A DNA stretch of 64,000 nucleotides from Bacillus_BA fengqiuensis (GCA_030813035.1 JAUSTV010000005.1); one strand, 5' to 3'. Positions 1 through 9,097 are shown, counted from the first letter of the stretch. The notes: generated from the sequence alone by a model not told the origin. A program made the numbers and translations.

Positions 1-2529
1 ATCGAATTGCAAGAAAAACTTATTGATGATCGACGTTGTTACCTCTTCATAGCTTTCGTTCTCTAAATATTTTTTATATTGGTTATGAAGCAACTGTTTA
101 TTTTGCGGAAGGGCCCCCAGCAATTTCCCGGCACTTTTCAACAAAAACTGTGCCGGCTTAAATCGAAGCAAAATATTCTCTTCTTCAATCTCGATTCTGC
201 TTGTCATCCGATTCGCATCTCTAAGCCAGTCGTCCAACACTTTCAAATCGCATTCCAATATCATTTTCTTTTCTTCATATATCCCATTAAAGGTTTCGCT
301 CATTTCTTCCAAATAGGTTTGAGCTTGAGTCAGCTCCTCATTGGATTGCTGGAGCCACCCTTGAATAGAACTGCAGAATTTAGGAACGATCTCTTCTTGT
401 AAATATTGTTGAAGTCTTTCATTCATTTTTTTATTTAATTCAAGATGAAGATTTCTCACGTCGCTGTCTTCATTCACTAAATCCGAACATTTGTGCAGCA
501 ACTTGGGAATATTCTCTGTAAGCTCCATTTTCATCTCTTCTTTAATTGTATGATAAGACTTCGTAATCACCCGTGTTTTTTCCGTTTCTAGGTCTCTAAG
601 GTTATTAATAAAGCCATTTAACCTCACTAGAATATCTTCATTCCGTTTAATCGAATCTATTAATCCATTTTCCACTTCTACTCTCTTTTTCAAAAGCTGT
701 GTTAATGTTTCTCTTATGAAAAATAGAAGCTTTGCCGTGCGTTCTTTCTCTAAATTTACACTGCTGAGATTAAAACTCGATTGCATGAACTGCCCAAGAT
801 CGTTCAACTGCTGACGAATAGCGTATATGGAGGAATAAGGTAGAATGTTGGCATTTGGGAAATACGCATTTATTCTAGTCTTTATGTCATCTACAAGTCT
901 TATTGCATCCACATCATTATGCACTACATCCATTTTATTTAATAGAAAATGAATCGGGATGCCAGGTACATGCTCTTGCAGTTGAAATAAAGCATCACGC
1001 TCCTTGTCAGTAAACGGTTCATTTGCATCAAGCACGAATAATAGGCCGTCAGCTAACGGTAAGTGCTTGAATGCTTCATTCCTTTGAATGCTTTCTTTGC
1101 TGAAGCCAGGAGTATCAATGAACGAACACTTATTTTCATTTAAAAATCTGCAAGGAAGGTTTAATTCGACAAACCCTTCTTTCACCTTTGATCGCCGACT
1201 TGTTGTACCCATATTGGCCAACTCTGAGAAATCTTGCACTACCCTTATTTCGGTATCTGATATTTCATTGATTTGCTCATGGTCATCATGACGTATCACA
1301 ACAGCCGATGCTGAGGCTCCTACGATATTTTCCCCCAGTATGGAGTTTATAAAGGATGATTTTCCGCTTCCGCGTAATCCGGCTATTAAAATATTTTTTC
1401 CGTTCATATCAGCAAGATAATGAGCCCACCACTTGAAGCGGTTCCCTACTTCCAGGTCATGAATCTGAGCCCATTTCATAATGGAGTCACAAAGGTCAAG
1501 ACCGTAATCTAATCCATGAATGTTACTATTAGTATTGAAAATAAGGTTTTCCGCCTCTTTTACTACTGATGCATCCAATGTAGCTGGAAAGATTTCGCTC
1601 CATGCGAACACTGCAGCAGAGACAAATAATGCTTGAGATGAATCGGTTGCTCTCAACCAATTTGTTAAAAGGGCAGGAATCACATCGTGCAGTTCTTCAA
1701 GTAAATGTTGCCCCTCCATTAATTCGCAATAAGTTTTCTCATGGAGAGCGGAAATTTCCGGCCAAACATGGCGCGTTTCCAGCTTCACATTTAGTAAAAT
1801 ATCATTGACCATCTTTATCCATGAAAGATAAAGTTCTTGATTTTTATAGGTATGCCAAAGCGAGGAAATGACTCTTTCAAAATAGGATTCATCAACCTTA
1901 TAAAACGTAAATAGCAATTGATTAAAATAGTCTGGTGTGAAATTTTTTGTATATCCTTTCTCAATATATGCGTTAAGGATATCAAACCAGTTCAGCGATT
2001 CAGTTCGAATCGCTTCATTAACGGCAAGCTCAACGGCACTATTCCAATCTTCTCGCTCTTCATAAAAAACGCGAGCCAGCGTTGTCACATTCTTATAATC
2101 CGGATGGAAGGAAACAGCTCGTTTTACTACTTCGTAGGCAAGATCCGTTTTGTCCTGTTCAAGGTAAAGTGAAAATAATTGTAAAGCCACCTCAGCGGTA
2201 AGGATTTCACATTCTGTGCTTATGCTCGTGTAAATTTCTTCGGCTACCGATAGCAAGCCCATTTCATAATAAGAATCCGCCATATTTTTTCGGGCCCACG
2301 GTTCCAGCTCGCCGTTAATATTCTCCCATTTAAAAATCGCCGCTTCAAAGTCTTTATGATGATAATAGACTTCCCCTTGTGCGAAACGAATGTAACCCAA
2401 GTCATAGAACTCTTTCTTTTGTTCCGCCAAGTAGGCTTCTCCCAACACTTGAATGGGATGATTCGTTTCATTTTCCTGTATCCATGATTCATAAAACGTT
2501 TTTTTAATTAATTGATTTTCTAACGTCAT
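1..2529 (-). CDS. TPR-dynamin-like GTPase (3' end outside window)
   Basis: The frame stays open from an ATG at 2529 (GGAGG just upstream) to the window edge, 843 codons without a stop. Residues about 30-200 are helical with TPR-like spacing. A GTPase domain follows: P-loop GLRGSGKS at 384-391, G3 DTPGFS from 472, G4 NKMD at 531-534. The rest is long, charged and helical, as in the stalk of bacterial dynamin-like proteins. Such proteins bind GTP and usually remodel or tether membranes; that role is inferred here, since no transmembrane helix is visible in the part present. An AAA-type ATPase is less likely because NKMD is a guanine-specificity motif. The gene stands alone, and its upstream side is a hairpin-rich gene-free stretch. 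Confidence 0.85.
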   Translation of the reverse strand, partial: MTLENQLIKKTFYESWIQENETNHPIQVLGEAYLAEQKKEFYDLGYIRFAQGEVYYHHKDFEAAIFKWENINGELEPWARKNMADSYYEMGLLSVAEEIYTSISTECEILTAEVALQLFSLYLEQDKTDLAYEVVKRAVSFHPDYKNVTTLARVFYEEREDWNSAVELAVNEAIRTESLNWFDILNAYIEKGYTKNFTPDYFNQLLFTFYKVDESYFERVISSLWHTYKNQELYLSWIKMVNDILLNVKLETRHVWPEISALHEKTYCELMEGQHLLEELHDVIPALLTNWLRATDSSQALFVSAAVFAWSEIFPATLDASVVKEAENLIFNTNSNIHGLDYGLDLCDSIMKWAQIHDLEVGNRFKWWAHYLADMNGKNILIAGLRGSGKSSFINSILGENIVGASASAVVIRHDDHEQINEISDTEIRVVQDFSELANMGTTSRRSKVKEGFVELNLPCRFLNENKCSFIDTPGFSKESIQRNEAFKHLPLADGLLFVLDANEPFTDKERDALFQLQEHVPGIPIHFLLNKMDVVHNDVDAIRLVDDIKTRINAYFPNANILPYSSIYAIRQQLNDLGQFMQSSFNLSSVNLEKERTAKLLFFIRETLTQLLKKRVEVENGLIDSIKRNEDILVRLNGFINNLRDLETEKTRVITKSYHTIKEEMKMELTENIPKLLHKCSDLVNEDSDVRNLHLELNKKMNERLQQYLQEEIVPKFCSSIQGWLQQSNEELTQAQTYLEEMSETFNGIYEEKKMILECDLKVLDDWLRDANRMTSRIEIEEENILLRFKPAQFLLKSAGKLLGALPQNKQLLHNQYKKYLENESYEEVTTSIINKFFLQFD

Positions 2530-2759
2530 GCAAATCCTCCGTTGTCTTTATAAAGATTGGGTTAATCCAAATATAATATCCATATGTTCTCAATTTTCTT
2601 CGTATCATTTTAACAGAAATGCTCCTGTAAAAAAATTCATTTACGTTTCATTTTTCGGGTATCTCTATACAACATATTTTTAAAAATATGCAAAATTACC
2701 CCATACTTTATATTATTCATCTAAAGAAGGTTCCTTTTGGGGGTTCATTTAAAATTAAC

Positions 2760-2826
2760 GGCTTTGTTAAAGTTCTGAACGAATGGATCAAAAAGGCAGA
2801 AATCAATGACATTGTTTAACAAAGCC
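2760..2826. repeat. 67-bp segment with 12-bp inverted termini
   Basis: GGCTTTGTTAAA at 2760-2771 is repeated in inverted orientation at 2815-2826, enclosing 43 bp. The size and perfect termini suggest a miniature inverted-repeat element or an insertion-sequence end remnant. No flanking target duplication was established. Confidence 0.45.
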
Positions 2827-2837
2827 AAAATAAAAAA

Positions 2838-2881
2838 CGCCTAAACAGCTTGAACGACTTCTGTGTTCAACTGTTTAGGCG
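2838..2881 (-). terminator. hairpin with terminator form on the minus strand
   Basis: GCCTAAACAG and CTGTTTAGGC arms, continued by TTGAAC/GTTCAA with a one-base bulge, close a short loop. On the minus strand the stem is followed by a T-rich run (CGTTTTTTATTTT). No minus-strand gene ends here, so it may be a relic of a lost gene. Confidence 0.45.
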
Positions 2882-3162
2882 CCTTCACCTATGCATATCC
2901 ACTTGGGCATTATTATAGCATTTGTTTTTCAGAAAAGATAGTTTTTCAGTAAGCAAACTTGAAGATTTTATTTAATAAATACAAACTTTATAAACATGCC
3001 TCCAGCTTCTAAAGAGAATTCCTGATACAAAAAGAGCTGCTTTAATGAGCGGAATGAATGATTCCTTTCCATAAGATAAGATCCTCACCCCAACTTCCAG
3101 GCGAATAATGGACGACCTTCATGTCATAAAATTTATGAAGTGAAGATTGAGGGGGAATAAGA

Positions 3163-3501
3163 ATGGACAAAATCAAATTACCTATGGATGTAGCGAAAGC
3201 GTTAGAACAGATCATGGAAGAGTATGGAAAAGGCTGGTCGAAAAACTATCCTGTGATGGGGAAAGCGGTGAAGAAAAACAAACCATACACAACAATTGTG
3301 AATTTCGTAAAGGCTAAGGGAGAAAATTATGAATTGCTTCAAGAAGCGACGTTCAACGGTTTCGAATATGATGCCACACCTAAAGAGCGGCTCCGGGAAT
3401 ACTATAATGCTCTCGAAGATAATGAAGTACATAAAAACATCGTCAAAGACGTGCTGAATATTTTACGTACGAAAGTGAAAGGGATTAATGATTCAGAGTA
3501 G
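3163..3501 (+). CDS. phage-type small protein of unknown function
   Basis: 112 residues behind a strong GAGGGGG ribosome site. The N-terminus (KLPMDVAKALEQI) and the core (LLQEATFNGFEYDATPKERL) recall, from memory, a family of small proteins common in Bacillus prophages. No catalytic motif, signal peptide or membrane helix is visible, and the protein is charged and probably cytosolic. It is followed by a hairpin-rich stretch and then by an XRE-type regulator, so 3.1-4.4 kb may be a remnant of a phage or conjugative element. The function is not known. Confidence 0.65.
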   Translation: MDKIKLPMDVAKALEQIMEEYGKGWSKNYPVMGKAVKKNKPYTTIVNFVKAKGENYELLQEATFNGFEYDATPKERLREYYNALEDNEVHKNIVKDVLNILRTKVKGINDSE

Positions 3502-3749
3502 GAAATCCGTTTATTCCGTACAATACAGATTGTAGGAACCCGAGTCATTCAACGTGCAGGACCGATATTAACTGGCTGCTGTGCTCCCGTGGAATTAATC
3601 GTGTCAGAGAACCTGACAAATATGTTGTACAACTCATGGAATCTAGATAATCTATAGGTAGGTTCTTGTTGCAAGGTTGGAAATCCAACTCCATCTACTT
3701 TTCGACTCAGGAAGGCGCTCACTTTAACAGTGGGCGCTTTCTCTTTTTT
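3502..3749 (+). other. possible structured RNA ending in a terminator
   Basis: After the preceding stop codon there is no good coding frame but several potential stems: TGTCAG/CTGACA near 3604-3620, GAACCT/AGGTTC spanning about 3610-3664, and TTGG/CCAA near 3678-3690. The stretch ends in a clear intrinsic terminator at 3711-3749. It could be a small RNA, a long 3' UTR, or a decayed gene. Confidence 0.3.
3711..3749 (+). terminator. intrinsic terminator
   Basis: Stem GCGCTCACT/AGTGGGCGC (one GU pair) with loop TTAAC, followed by a T-rich run ending in six T residues. Confidence 0.75.
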
Positions 3750-3930
3750 CATAAAACCTTACCCTATTTAAAAGAGATGGCAGCAGTACTGCTGTAAAAG
3801 ACATCCTACTAAGAATGTACCCGCTCCATATTTTTTAACGAATTCTTCCCTAAAGTTCCTCTAAATTCCCAAAAAAGATGTATAAATCCCTTTAATTCAG
3901 TCAAGAATGGCAAATAAGGAGGGTGGTACC

Positions 3931-4146
3931 GTGTTCAAAACCAGGAGTAAGTTTGGTAAGTTCGTAGACCGGAATGGTTATACACAAAAGGAAATTATAG
4001 AAATATCCAAACTCGGGAAAAATACGGTGACTAGGCTGTGCAGCGATTCGGAATATAGGCCCCGGGGAGATACGTTTAAAAAGCTAATACCTCTTATTGA
4101 GAAGATTGACTCCAAGGCCGAAGTCGATGATTTTTTCGATATGTAA
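3931..4146 (+). CDS. small XRE/Cro-type HTH regulator
   Basis: 71 residues when read from the GTG at 3931, which sits 7 bases after AAGGAGG; an in-frame ATG 24 bases upstream lacks a ribosome site. Residues about 15-40 (YTQKEIIEISKLGKNTVTRL) form a helix-turn-helix of the Cro/CI type: QKEI, then SKLGKNTVTRL. Proteins of this length are frequent in Bacillus prophages and integrative elements. The neighbouring membrane protein starts 27 bases after its stop, so the two are probably co-transcribed. Binding site and target are unknown. Confidence 0.75.
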   Translation: MFKTRSKFGKFVDRNGYTQKEIIEISKLGKNTVTRLCSDSEYRPRGDTFKKLIPLIEKIDSKAEVDDFFDM

Positions 4147-4173
4147 GGGTTATGATTGAAGGGAGATATGGAG

Positions 4174-4392
4174 ATGGAATACGTTGGAGTTTTAACAAAA
4201 ATTATATTTAGTTTGGCAATGGATTTTACTGTAATTTTAGGCTGTATTTCATTGGTAATTTTTATTTTCTTAATGTTTGCAGAAATGGTAACAAAACGAA
4301 CTCATAAAGCTTTTTTTGATAAAATTTATTGGCTGCAATTAAGTGCACTGTGCATGATCGTACCGCTTATCACCACATTGGCCAATCATTAG
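4174..4392 (+). CDS. small two-helix membrane protein
   Basis: 72 residues from the ATG at 4174, 8 bases after AAGGGAG; a TTG at 4156 and an ATG at 4168 are in frame but badly placed relative to that site. Hydrophobic helices lie at about residues 14-38 and 53-70, with a short basic loop (KRTHKAFFDK) between them. It follows the XRE gene closely, so a small regulator/membrane-protein pair is likely. No family was recognised. Confidence 0.55.
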   Translation: MEYVGVLTKIIFSLAMDFTVILGCISLVIFIFLMFAEMVTKRTHKAFFDKIYWLQLSALCMIVPLITTLANH

Positions 4393-4439
4393 TGCTTAAT
4401 ACAATTTTTATGTCAGGGAATTTTGCCGCTTACTAGTCT

Positions 4440-4504
4440 ATGTACATTTCCTCCCTGCTTTCACACAAAGAGAAACCTCACATCTAAATGGATGTGAGGT
4501 TTCT
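4440..4504. repeat. 65-bp direct repeat, left copy
   Basis: 62 of 65 bases match 11889-11953 in the same orientation. The shared segment contains the recombinase ribosome site region and the hairpin AACCTCACATC/GATGTGAGGTT. Here the hairpin also makes a plausible terminator between the converging genes at 4392 and 4517. Confidence 0.85.
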
Positions 4505-4516
4505 TGCTTATATGCA

Positions 4517-4738
4517 TTAGCTGGCTTTATCCTCGTCAATCTTGATAACTTCAAAGTGCTTCTTAATTCGTGAATCCTGCAAAAGTGCGTATGCTAAAAT
4601 TAGCGCTGTGACGATTTCCATTACACCGCCTAACTTCAAGTGCCCTAGAAAAAGCGCTGCTAAACCGTAAATACCAACAGGGACCGCTGCACTCAAAGCG
4701 CAGAAAAGATTGCGCTTCATTTTCATAAGTTTTTCCAC
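4517..4738 (-). CDS. small membrane protein
   Basis: 73 residues from a GTG at 4738 preceded by AGGGAG. A basic N-terminus (KLMKMKRN) is followed by two hydrophobic stretches, about residues 10-30 and 36-53, and a charged tail ending KIDEDKAS. It is probably an inner-membrane protein with two helices. It lies alone between the 65-bp repeat and a gene-free stretch. No family was recognised. Confidence 0.55.
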   Translation of the reverse strand: MEKLMKMKRNLFCALSAAVPVGIYGLAALFLGHLKLGGVMEIVTALILAYALLQDSRIKKHFEVIKIDEDKAS

Positions 4739-5058
4739 AAATACAAACTCCCTACATTTTAGTCTATGAAACTAATTATACAAATATCGATTCAATAAGG
4801 GTAGATACAATAATCATCCTTAATTACCATTTAAAAATTTAAAAACATTTTTCAACCTACCCCCAAAATTTTAAAATGGCTACCTAAATTTTTGTTGTTA
4901 GCCATTTTTGGTCGAAAGAATCTGTCCGCTGGAAGTGCGGTGTTTAGGATGACTTTTAGTTACGATCCTATCAATTTTTTACAGATTTTTATTGTATAAA
5001 ATTAATCTATTCAAATAGTTATACACTTTTCGACACTACACCTGTGGGAGGAATCTAA
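4739..5058. other. gene-free stretch
   Basis: AT-rich, with a hairpin AAAATGGCTA/TAGCCATTTT (4873-4908) followed by T residues on the plus strand; it looks like a terminator, yet no plus-strand gene precedes it closely. The promoter of the large fusion gene at 5059 is presumably in the last 100 bases, but no well-spaced -35/-10 pair could be settled on. Confidence 0.45.
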
Positions 5059-8000
5059 GTGAATCGAGTTTTTAGATGGATTGTCAGATCATTGTTTGCA
5101 CCGGTCACTGGAAATGCAGGAGCGGTTGCAAGCACGCTTGGTTTTTTCCTGGCCTTTTTACCTTTAGATAGTTTAAGAATTCCATTATTGTTTGCTTTTT
5201 CACTTTTTTTGCGTCTTAATATCATCGCCTTATTCCTTGGAACGTTGATGACGATTTTTATTCCTAACATTCGTGATTTACCCTTCCTGGATTTACATTT
5301 ATCGGAAGATTACTCGTTATTTTCTGCCCTAAAAACGAAAATACAATCTTCACAAGTCATTGTATCAGGGGTCTTTGGAGGCTTAATTGGTCTAATCTGC
5401 TATTTTTTCTTCCATTGGTTTTACAATTTAGGGCTGAAAAAAGGGGAGCGAATTCAGGAACATGTTTTTCTGGATCCTGCAAAAAGACGCTGGTCAATCG
5501 TTAAGCGAATGGCTGCAGGCTTCACTGTTTTGATTGTTTTAGTATCAACTATTTTCATTGAGAGCCTAACTACTAACCCTGTATTTCCTCAGCTGGAATT
5601 GGATAAAGCAAAGGACAGGATCGAGCCGATTAATACTAAATTGAGTGAAAAAGAGCTTGCTTTACAGGTCCAAAAAACGAATCCTTCCTCTAATATGGGG
5701 CCATTGAACAAGAAAGAAGTGTCAAGTAACCAAGAAGTGTATGGTTTTTACGTCAATTGGGATAAGAACAGCAAAGCTTCTTTTAAGAAAAACGTTGATT
5801 CGATTACAACCCTGGTCCCAGAATGGCTGCAGGTTACTCCTAACCTCACCCTCAAAACCAGTACGGACACCTCTATTGCTGCAGAGGCAAAAAAGCATGA
5901 TGTAAAGATCCTTCCATTAGTTAGCAATTTTATTAATAATAAATGGGATGGAGATGTACTGCACCGGTTATTCACTACTCCAGGTGCTGAGGACACTTTT
6001 ATTAAAAATATGCTGGCTTATGTGAGGAAAAATGACTTTGACGGTATCAACATAGATTTTGAAGATATCCATCAAAAGGATAAAGATCATTTCACTGATT
6101 TTATGGATAGAGTTTACAAATCCTTTCATCAGCATGGCCTCACGGTTACACTGGATGTCCCGGCGAACAACAATAGTTTTGACTATGCATCTTTAGCGGC
6201 CCGAACTGATCGCATGATTGTCATGCTGTATGACCAGCACCACTCCATGGGTAAACCTGGACCTGTAGCTCAAACGGATTGGGTAAAAGAGAACCTAAGC
6301 CAGCTCAATATTCCTTCTGAAAAGTTGATTGTAAGTTTGGGAAGTTACGGTTACGACTGGGAAGAAAACTCCAAACAGCCCGCAGATACAATGACGTTCG
6401 GGGATATCATGGAATTGGGAATGGGAACCGGCCTCCAAATCCAATGGAGCAAGCAAGCCGGGAATCCTTATTTTCGATACAAAATAAATGGAAAAAACCA
6501 TATGGTTTGGTTTTTGGATGCGGCTACCTTTTATAATCAAATGAAATTAGCGATGGATAGCGGTTCAAGAGGAGTGGCGGTTTGGCGCCTCGGTTCTGAA
6601 GATCCTTCTATCTGGAATTACATGAACAAACCAAAGGAAATGCACAATCCCTCCACTGCCCTTAAAACCTTGGAAAGCCCTGAGCCTTTCCACTATTCAG
6701 GTGCTGGAGAGATTTTAAAAATAAATTCTGAATCAGAAAAAGGAAAAAGAACGATTCAATTGGACTCACATGGAATGATACAAACTGAAACCTATGTGAA
6801 ATTGCCAAAATCTCTAGAGGTGGTTCGGTATGGCAAACCAAAAGCCAAGGAAGTCGTCCTTACCTTTGATGACGGCCCTGACCCAGCCTACACACCACAA
6901 ATATTGGACATTTTGGACAAAAATCACATTAAAGGGACCTTCTTTATTCTTGGGGAGAATGCTTTACTGAATCCAGAACTGGTTAAAAGGCTGCATAAAG
7001 AAGGTCATGAAATTGGGAACCATACCTTTACCCATCCAAATATTGCATCCATCTCACCATTACAAACGAAAATAGAGCTGAATGCAACTCAGCGTTTATT
7101 TCAAGAAATCACAGGACACTCGATGACCCTTTTCCGCCCGCCGTATGAAGCCGACGCAGAACTGGGCACAAAGAGCGAACTGGTGCCTGTGATGCGGGCA
7201 CAGGATATGGGTTACACCTTTGTCGGTGAGTTAATTGATTCTCACGATTGGCAAAAAATCTCCAGTAAAGAAATTGTCAACCGTGTATTGGATCAGCTTC
7301 CAGAAGGAAATGTCATTCTGCTGCATGATTCTGGAGGTGACCGCTCCAATACAGTAAAAGCCTTGCCTATGATCATTAAAGAACTTAAAAAACGCGGCTA
7401 TACATTTACTACCGTTGGCGATCTAATTGGTAAAAGTGATAGCCAGATTATGCCCCCTGCTGAACAGAACAGCCCTTACTTGATTTATGACAAGGCTGTA
7501 TTCAAGATCATGCAAGGCTGGCACTCAGGATTAAGCATCCTGTTCTACTCAGCAATCATATTAGGAATCTTGCGGCTCGTTATTCTCGTTTTCCTTTCCA
7601 GAAAACAGGTAAAAAGGGATAAAGAGATCCTGGTCGACCCTGGCTTTACACCGTTTGTCAGTGTCGTGATTGCTGCCTATAACGAAGAAAAAGTCATTTG
7701 CAAAACAGTGGATTCGATTTTATCCAGCGATTACCGGGCTTTTGAGATACTGGTTATCGACGATGGATCAAAAGATGATACGGCTGTTGCGGTTCAAGAA
7801 ACCTATAGAGACAATCCTCTTGTCCGCTTAATTCAAAAAACCAATGGGGGGAAATCCTCTGCTGTCAATCTTGGTTTTAAAGAAGCAAAAGGGGAAATCG
7901 TGGTTTGTCTTGACGCTGATACACTCATCGCTGAAAATGCGATCTCGTTGCTTGTGAACCATTTTAAAAATGAAAATGTGGCTGCTGTTTCTGGGAATGT

Positions 8001-8727
8001 AAAGGTTGGCAACAAGGGGAACCTTCTTGCTAAATGGCAGCATATCGAATATGTGACAGGCTTCAACCTGGAAAGGAGGGCCTTTGCGGTTCTGAACTGC
8101 ATTACGGTTGTACCAGGTGCGATTGGTGCATGGAGAAAGACGGAGGTAGAAGAAGCAGGATACTTTAAAGAGGATACACTGGCAGAGGACACCGATATCA
8201 CTCTTACTCTTTTACGCAATGGGAAAAAGATCGAATTTGAAGAAAGGGCCTATGCCTTTACAGAAGTGCCGGAAGATATTAAAAGTCTGGCCAAACAGCG
8301 GTACCGATGGGTTTACGGTACCCTGCAATGCCTATGGAAACACCGCGAGGCTTTATTCGATAGGAAACATAACTCATTAGGATATCTCGCCCTTCCAAAC
8401 ATGTGGCTTTTCCAATATGTTTACCAAACGATATCGCCTATTGCAGATATATTGTTCATTATGGCCCTTTTTAACCCACATCCGGAAAAGGCAGCCATTG
8501 GATTTATTCTGTTTTACTTGCTGGATTTCTTTACTTCCCTCTATGCGTTTCGCTTGGAAAAAGAAAGTCCTAGACCTCTGAGTTCATTGTTCCTGCAGCG
8601 AATTTTGTACAAACAACTTATGACTTACGTTGTGATTAAATCCATCATCTCGGCCATAAAAGGAGTAACCGTTGGTTGGAATAAACTAAAACGCAAAGGC
8701 AATGTAACTCAGGACACTTCTATTTGA
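5059..8727 (+). CDS. membrane fusion: DUF2062-like, GH18, NodB deacetylase, GT2 synthase
   Basis: 1222 residues from a GTG after GGGAGG. Residues 1-180 contain three or four membrane helices with a DUF2062-like N-terminus (APVTGNAGAVAST). About 215-550 is a GH18 domain with the signature DGINIDFE (328-335; Glu335 would be catalytic). About 580-800 is a NodB/CE4 deacetylase: TFDDGPD with Asp604-Asp605, metal-type HTFTH at 655-659, RPPY at 693-696, LLHDSG at 754-759. About 865-1110 is a GT2 processive synthase: VSVVIAAYNEE from 867, DAD at 952-954, EDTD at 1043-1046, QRYRW at 1080-1084, then C-terminal helices. The parts predict a polymer of N-acetylglucosamine made, deacetylated and trimmed or bound by one polypeptide, like PgaB/PgaC in poly-GlcNAc systems. 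The product is an inference. No other polysaccharide genes lie beside it. Confidence 0.9.
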   Translation: MNRVFRWIVRSLFAPVTGNAGAVASTLGFFLAFLPLDSLRIPLLFAFSLFLRLNIIALFLGTLMTIFIPNIRDLPFLDLHLSEDYSLFSALKTKIQSSQVIVSGVFGGLIGLICYFFFHWFYNLGLKKGERIQEHVFLDPAKRRWSIVKRMAAGFTVLIVLVSTIFIESLTTNPVFPQLELDKAKDRIEPINTKLSEKELALQVQKTNPSSNMGPLNKKEVSSNQEVYGFYVNWDKNSKASFKKNVDSITTLVPEWLQVTPNLTLKTSTDTSIAAEAKKHDVKILPLVSNFINNKWDGDVLHRLFTTPGAEDTFIKNMLAYVRKNDFDGINIDFEDIHQKDKDHFTDFMDRVYKSFHQHGLTVTLDVPANNNSFDYASLAARTDRMIVMLYDQHHSMGKPGPVAQTDWVKENLSQLNIPSEKLIVSLGSYGYDWEENSKQPADTMTFGDIMELGMGTGLQIQWSKQAGNPYFRYKINGKNHMVWFLDAATFYNQMKLAMDSGSRGVAVWRLGSEDPSIWNYMNKPKEMHNPSTALKTLESPEPFHYSGAGEILKINSESEKGKRTIQLDSHGMIQTETYVKLPKSLEVVRYGKPKAKEVVLTFDDGPDPAYTPQILDILDKNHIKGTFFILGENALLNPELVKRLHKEGHEIGNHTFTHPNIASISPLQTKIELNATQRLFQEITGHSMTLFRPPYEADAELGTKSELVPVMRAQDMGYTFVGELIDSHDWQKISSKEIVNRVLDQLPEGNVILLHDSGGDRSNTVKALPMIIKELKKRGYTFTTVGDLIGKSDSQIMPPAEQNSPYLIYDKAVFKIMQGWHSGLSILFYSAIILGILRLVILVFLSRKQVKRDKEILVDPGFTPFVSVVIAAYNEEKVICKTVDSILSSDYRAFEILVIDDGSKDDTAVAVQETYRDNPLVRLIQKTNGGKSSAVNLGFKEAKGEIVVCLDADTLIAENAISLLVNHFKNENVAAVSGNVKVGNKGNLLAKWQHIEYVTGFNLERRAFAVLNCITVVPGAIGAWRKTEVEEAGYFKEDTLAEDTDITLTLLRNGKKIEFEERAYAFTEVPEDIKSLAKQRYRWVYGTLQCLWKHREALFDRKHNSLGYLALPNMWLFQYVYQTISPIADILFIMALFNPHPEKAAIGFILFYLLDFFTSLYAFRLEKESPRPLSSLFLQRILYKQLMTYVVIKSIISAIKGVTVGWNKLKRKGNVTQDTSI

Positions 8728-8763
8728 AGGTTAAAGGAAGATATTGAATCAAATCTTTGCATT

Positions 8764-8868
8764 GGTGATGACTCAAAAGGTATAAAAAGCATACCTTTTG
8801 AGTCATCACCCTGAAAGGGCCCGTCATGAAAATCCAGTGTAATCAAGGATTTCGTGACGGGCCCTTTC
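8764..8868 (+). repeat. gene-end double hairpin, copy 1
   Basis: Hairpin 1 has 20-bp perfect arms (8764-8783 and 8791-8810) containing GACTCAAAAGG. Hairpin 2 has 14-bp perfect arms GAAAGGGCCCGTCA and its complement (8813-8826 and 8855-8868), with an inner AATCC/GGATT. It sits directly after the large fusion gene. No T-run follows hairpin 1. Confidence 0.85.
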
Positions 8869-8978
8869 AGTAAAAAATAATTTCTTTGTTCTGTTTAGGA
8901 CTTATGGGACAGCCTGTTTTTTGTTTATGAAAAAGGGGCTGCCCTAAAAATTCAAAAAATGATTTTTTCTGTTTTATA

Positions 8979-9085
8979 CAAACTGGACCGTCAACCAAAG
9001 TCTCGGTATTGCTGGGTTTCAATGACGGTCCAGTTTGTGGAGGGTGTCTCAAAAGGGGTAATTTTCCCCTTTTGAGACACCCTCC
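8979..9085 (-). repeat. gene-end double hairpin, copy 2
   Basis: Same module as copy 1, facing the minus-strand gene at 9098-9772: hairpin 1 (9039-9058 with 9066-9085, 20-bp arms) is next to the stop codon and hairpin 2 (CAAACTGGACCGTCA at 8979-8993 with 9023-9037, 15-bp arms) follows. Copies 1 and 2 face each other between convergent genes; the bases between them hold only a weak GGGACAGCC/GGGCTGCCC hairpin. Confidence 0.85.
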
Positions 9086-9097
9086 TCTTTGAAAAGA

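Larger units (their letters stand above)
2530..3162. other. gene-free stretch with inverted repeats
   Basis: No convincing coding frame. It holds a 12-bp perfect inverted repeat (2760-2771 and 2815-2826) and a longer hairpin at 2838-2881, both listed separately. AT-rich sequence on both sides presumably carries promoters for the flanking divergent genes, but none can be assigned with confidence. Confidence 0.6.

Noticed and set aside
3920..3933. AGGGTGGTACCGTG closely matches the T-box antiterminator sequence
   Set aside because: It coincides with the ribosome site and GTG start of the XRE gene; no specifier stem or terminator is present and the gene is not an aminoacyl-tRNA or amino-acid gene.
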